Shown here: positions 62,468 through 64,000 of the stretch, one piece after another
Numbering within the stretch: the first letter of the stretch is position 1
Layout of the letters: each line of letters opens with the position of its first letter
Assembly (NCBI RefSeq): GCF_026151205.1
Contig: NC_087081.1
Span: forward strand, 3,291,246 to 3,355,245
Reading direction: 5' to 3'
Source: Bolinopsis microptera
Taxonomy: Eukaryota; Ctenophora; Tentaculata; Lobata; Bolinopsidae
DNA length: 64,000 bases
Program-made: the position numbers and the translations under genes
Notes under the pieces: generated by a model
The model's database searches: none
The model's input: the letters and a program-made list of their open reading frames with translations, nothing else
Told to the model about the DNA's origin: nothing

Positions 62468-63650
62468 CTACAGTTCAACGATTTATTGATCTGAATTAGT
62501 TTTGTGCGTGGTCGCACACGCTCTTGAAGTGCGTAATCCATAAAAGGAACTAATTAAGATAAGGATGTGCGCGTTACGCGCGTTAATTGCAATCGAGTGG
62601 ACAGCCGGCCGGTTAATTTTCGATATTGAAATGTCTCCGCGCGCAACGCTAACCCAGAGTGGACAGCCGGCCGGTTAATTTTCGATATTGAAATGTCTCC
62701 GCGCGCAACGCTAAACACCAATTAGGGGTCTACCGCAGTAGATGTTTTCTTCTCAAAATGTGGGTATGTCGCTTTTCAAAACTATGGTTATGCGCACAAA
62801 TTTGAACCTAAATATTGCAAAAAGGTAGGTGCGTGCGCGAGTTTGCATAGATAAATAATACTGTCAGGAGAAGACTACCCGGAGAAGGCCTTGTATTGTA
62901 TGTATATTGACTATTGTTTATGGTTTCTGAAAAATAGATATAGGCTGGAATTATCACACATGATATTGATCGGAAATACCTTTAATAAACAGGTAACGAA
63001 CAGTGCTTTATTGAGAGAAGTTTCACCAATACAATGATAGATCTCCACCGCTCAGGATATACTAGATACTGCCGTAGTGCATATGTATTACTATCAGGCT
63101 TGGGAACCATGCCACAAGGTGGAGATGATATGGTCCGGTAACGGTCGAAATCTCAAGGTACTGTAAACTGTTCCTGGCTACAGGCTCTCGCCTCTCATAT
63201 TGCAATTAGTAATGAAAATTTAAGTGGTCAAACTGGTTTTGGTGAAGGATGTAGATTTAAGAATGTGAATGTTTTGAATTGACCCCATGTTTTAACTGGT
63301 TCCATGGTACACCGTAGTTACTAACTGAAAGTGATGAATCTAGGAATGAAGTTCCGAGCCAATTTCTCCATTAAAAGTTTGAAAAAGTGACCTCTTCAAC
63401 TGTGGAACTGACTTATTAATCCTAGCAGGTAATTAACTCTGGATCCTCATTACATTGATTCCATTCTATATTCTAACCATAAACAAAAAAACATTAACAG
63501 ATAACTCCGTTTACCATTTGACATGTTCCAGTGTGAACGAGGCCATCTCCGGACAAATCCTTGAAGGCTGAAGTCCGAACAGTATAATTTATCTGATAGT
63601 GTTTTACTAAGGTGCTCTGCTGATAATTGTAGTAAAGTAATCAATAAATG
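62468..63650. other. Probable Cu-ATPase intron, no exon recognised
   Basis: The DKTG-containing exon expected next was not found, so the intron probably extends beyond the window. It contains the 62 bp duplication below. Confidence 0.4.
62595..62718. repeat. 62 bp unit duplicated in tandem
   Basis: GAGTGGACAGCCGGCCGGTT through CGCGCGCAACGCTAA occurs twice, nearly identical. Confidence 0.93.
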
Positions 63651-63654
63651 CCAA

Positions 63655-63727
63655 AAAAATGACCTCTGACGAGGCTCGAACCGGGATGGGCTCAATAACA
63701 TGTGCCGCCTTAGCCGTCGTGCTACTA
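63655..63727 (-). other. tRNA-like sequence, probable SINE head or tRNA relic
   Basis: The minus strand has a B box GGTTCGAGCCT and an A-box-like GTAGCACGACGGCTAAGG. The ends GCCTCTA and CAGAGGT pair at 6 of 7 positions. The T and D stems pair poorly, so a working tRNA is unlikely. Confidence 0.4.
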
Positions 63728-63929
63728 GAGGCTAAGCAGATTTACAATATGTAACGGTATAATCTATATAAAAATACGCGCACGCAAGTAACTTTTCGTT
63801 ATTTACGGATCCGAATAAAAGCGACATACCCACAATTCTGAGAAATAAACCTCGCGCGACATAAAGCGACATAATCGCAATTTCGCCCACACATTTGCTA
63901 GAACACCTCCTCGTCTACCGCCAGAAGGA

Positions 63930-64000
63930 CTCACGTCAAAACTGTACCATATCAAAAGGTCGAAAATTGAGTGTTTTAATAAATAACTTAGAATATATTT
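63930..64000 (+). repeat. Start of another satellite unit at the window edge
   Basis: CGTCAAAACTGTACCATA, GGTCGAAAATTGAGTGTTTT and AACTTAGAATATATTT match the first unit of the array at 48,660. The unit continues beyond the window. Confidence 0.88.

Overview
The window is animal nuclear DNA, AT-rich and repeat-rich. The evidence is GT-AG introns, spliced genes of animal-type families (Shaker-type K+ channel, Ig-domain membrane protein, ATP7-type copper ATPase, ankyrin protein), tRNA-Leu genes, many non-LTR retrotransposon fragments, a tRNA-derived SINE, TIR elements and large inverted satellite arrays. The standard genetic code fits. A non-vertebrate, possibly cnidarian, source is a guess. All exon models below were read by eye from splice signals and codon phase; no transcript or database was consulted.

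Layout. 1-3,559: dispersed repeats and short-period minisatellites. 3,560-10,872 (+): 3' part of a gene for a single-pass Ig-domain membrane protein (8 exons), with a 2.5 kb antisense LINE in one intron. 10,873-24,390: no convincing gene; TIR elements, a 2.1 kb tandem segmental duplication, a truncated LINE, hairpins. 24,394-30,402 (+): a Shaker-type voltage-gated K+ channel gene that appears complete (452 aa), with two tandem alternative first coding exons and tRNA-Leu genes in its introns. 30,561-32,007: a TA-flanked TIR element carrying a broken HIRAN-like ORF. 32,300-37,500: LINE, SINE, MULE and TIR-element remnants. 37,840-39,110: a fold-back repeat. 39,200-42,040: nothing recognised. 42,046-47,092: a 5 kb unit with about 390 bp inverted ends and a possible TTTAC target duplication; inside it a spliced ankyrin-repeat gene (-). 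48,640-53,345: a satellite array that flips orientation in its middle and is interrupted by a LINE with a TACACA target duplication. 53,350-58,880: palindromes and minisatellites. 58,890-62,467 (-): the last seven exons of an ATP7-type Cu+ ATPase. 62,468-64,000: intron of that gene or flank, with a tRNA-like sequence and the start of another satellite unit.

The four protein genes are functionally unrelated and show no operon-like logic. The recurring theme is that tandem duplication has copied splice sites or exons: alternative K+ channel first exons, three in-frame tandem donors and a minisatellite-built acceptor in the ATPase gene, a copied donor and copied acceptor-like segments in the Ig gene, and a T1 exon copied together with a tRNA gene.
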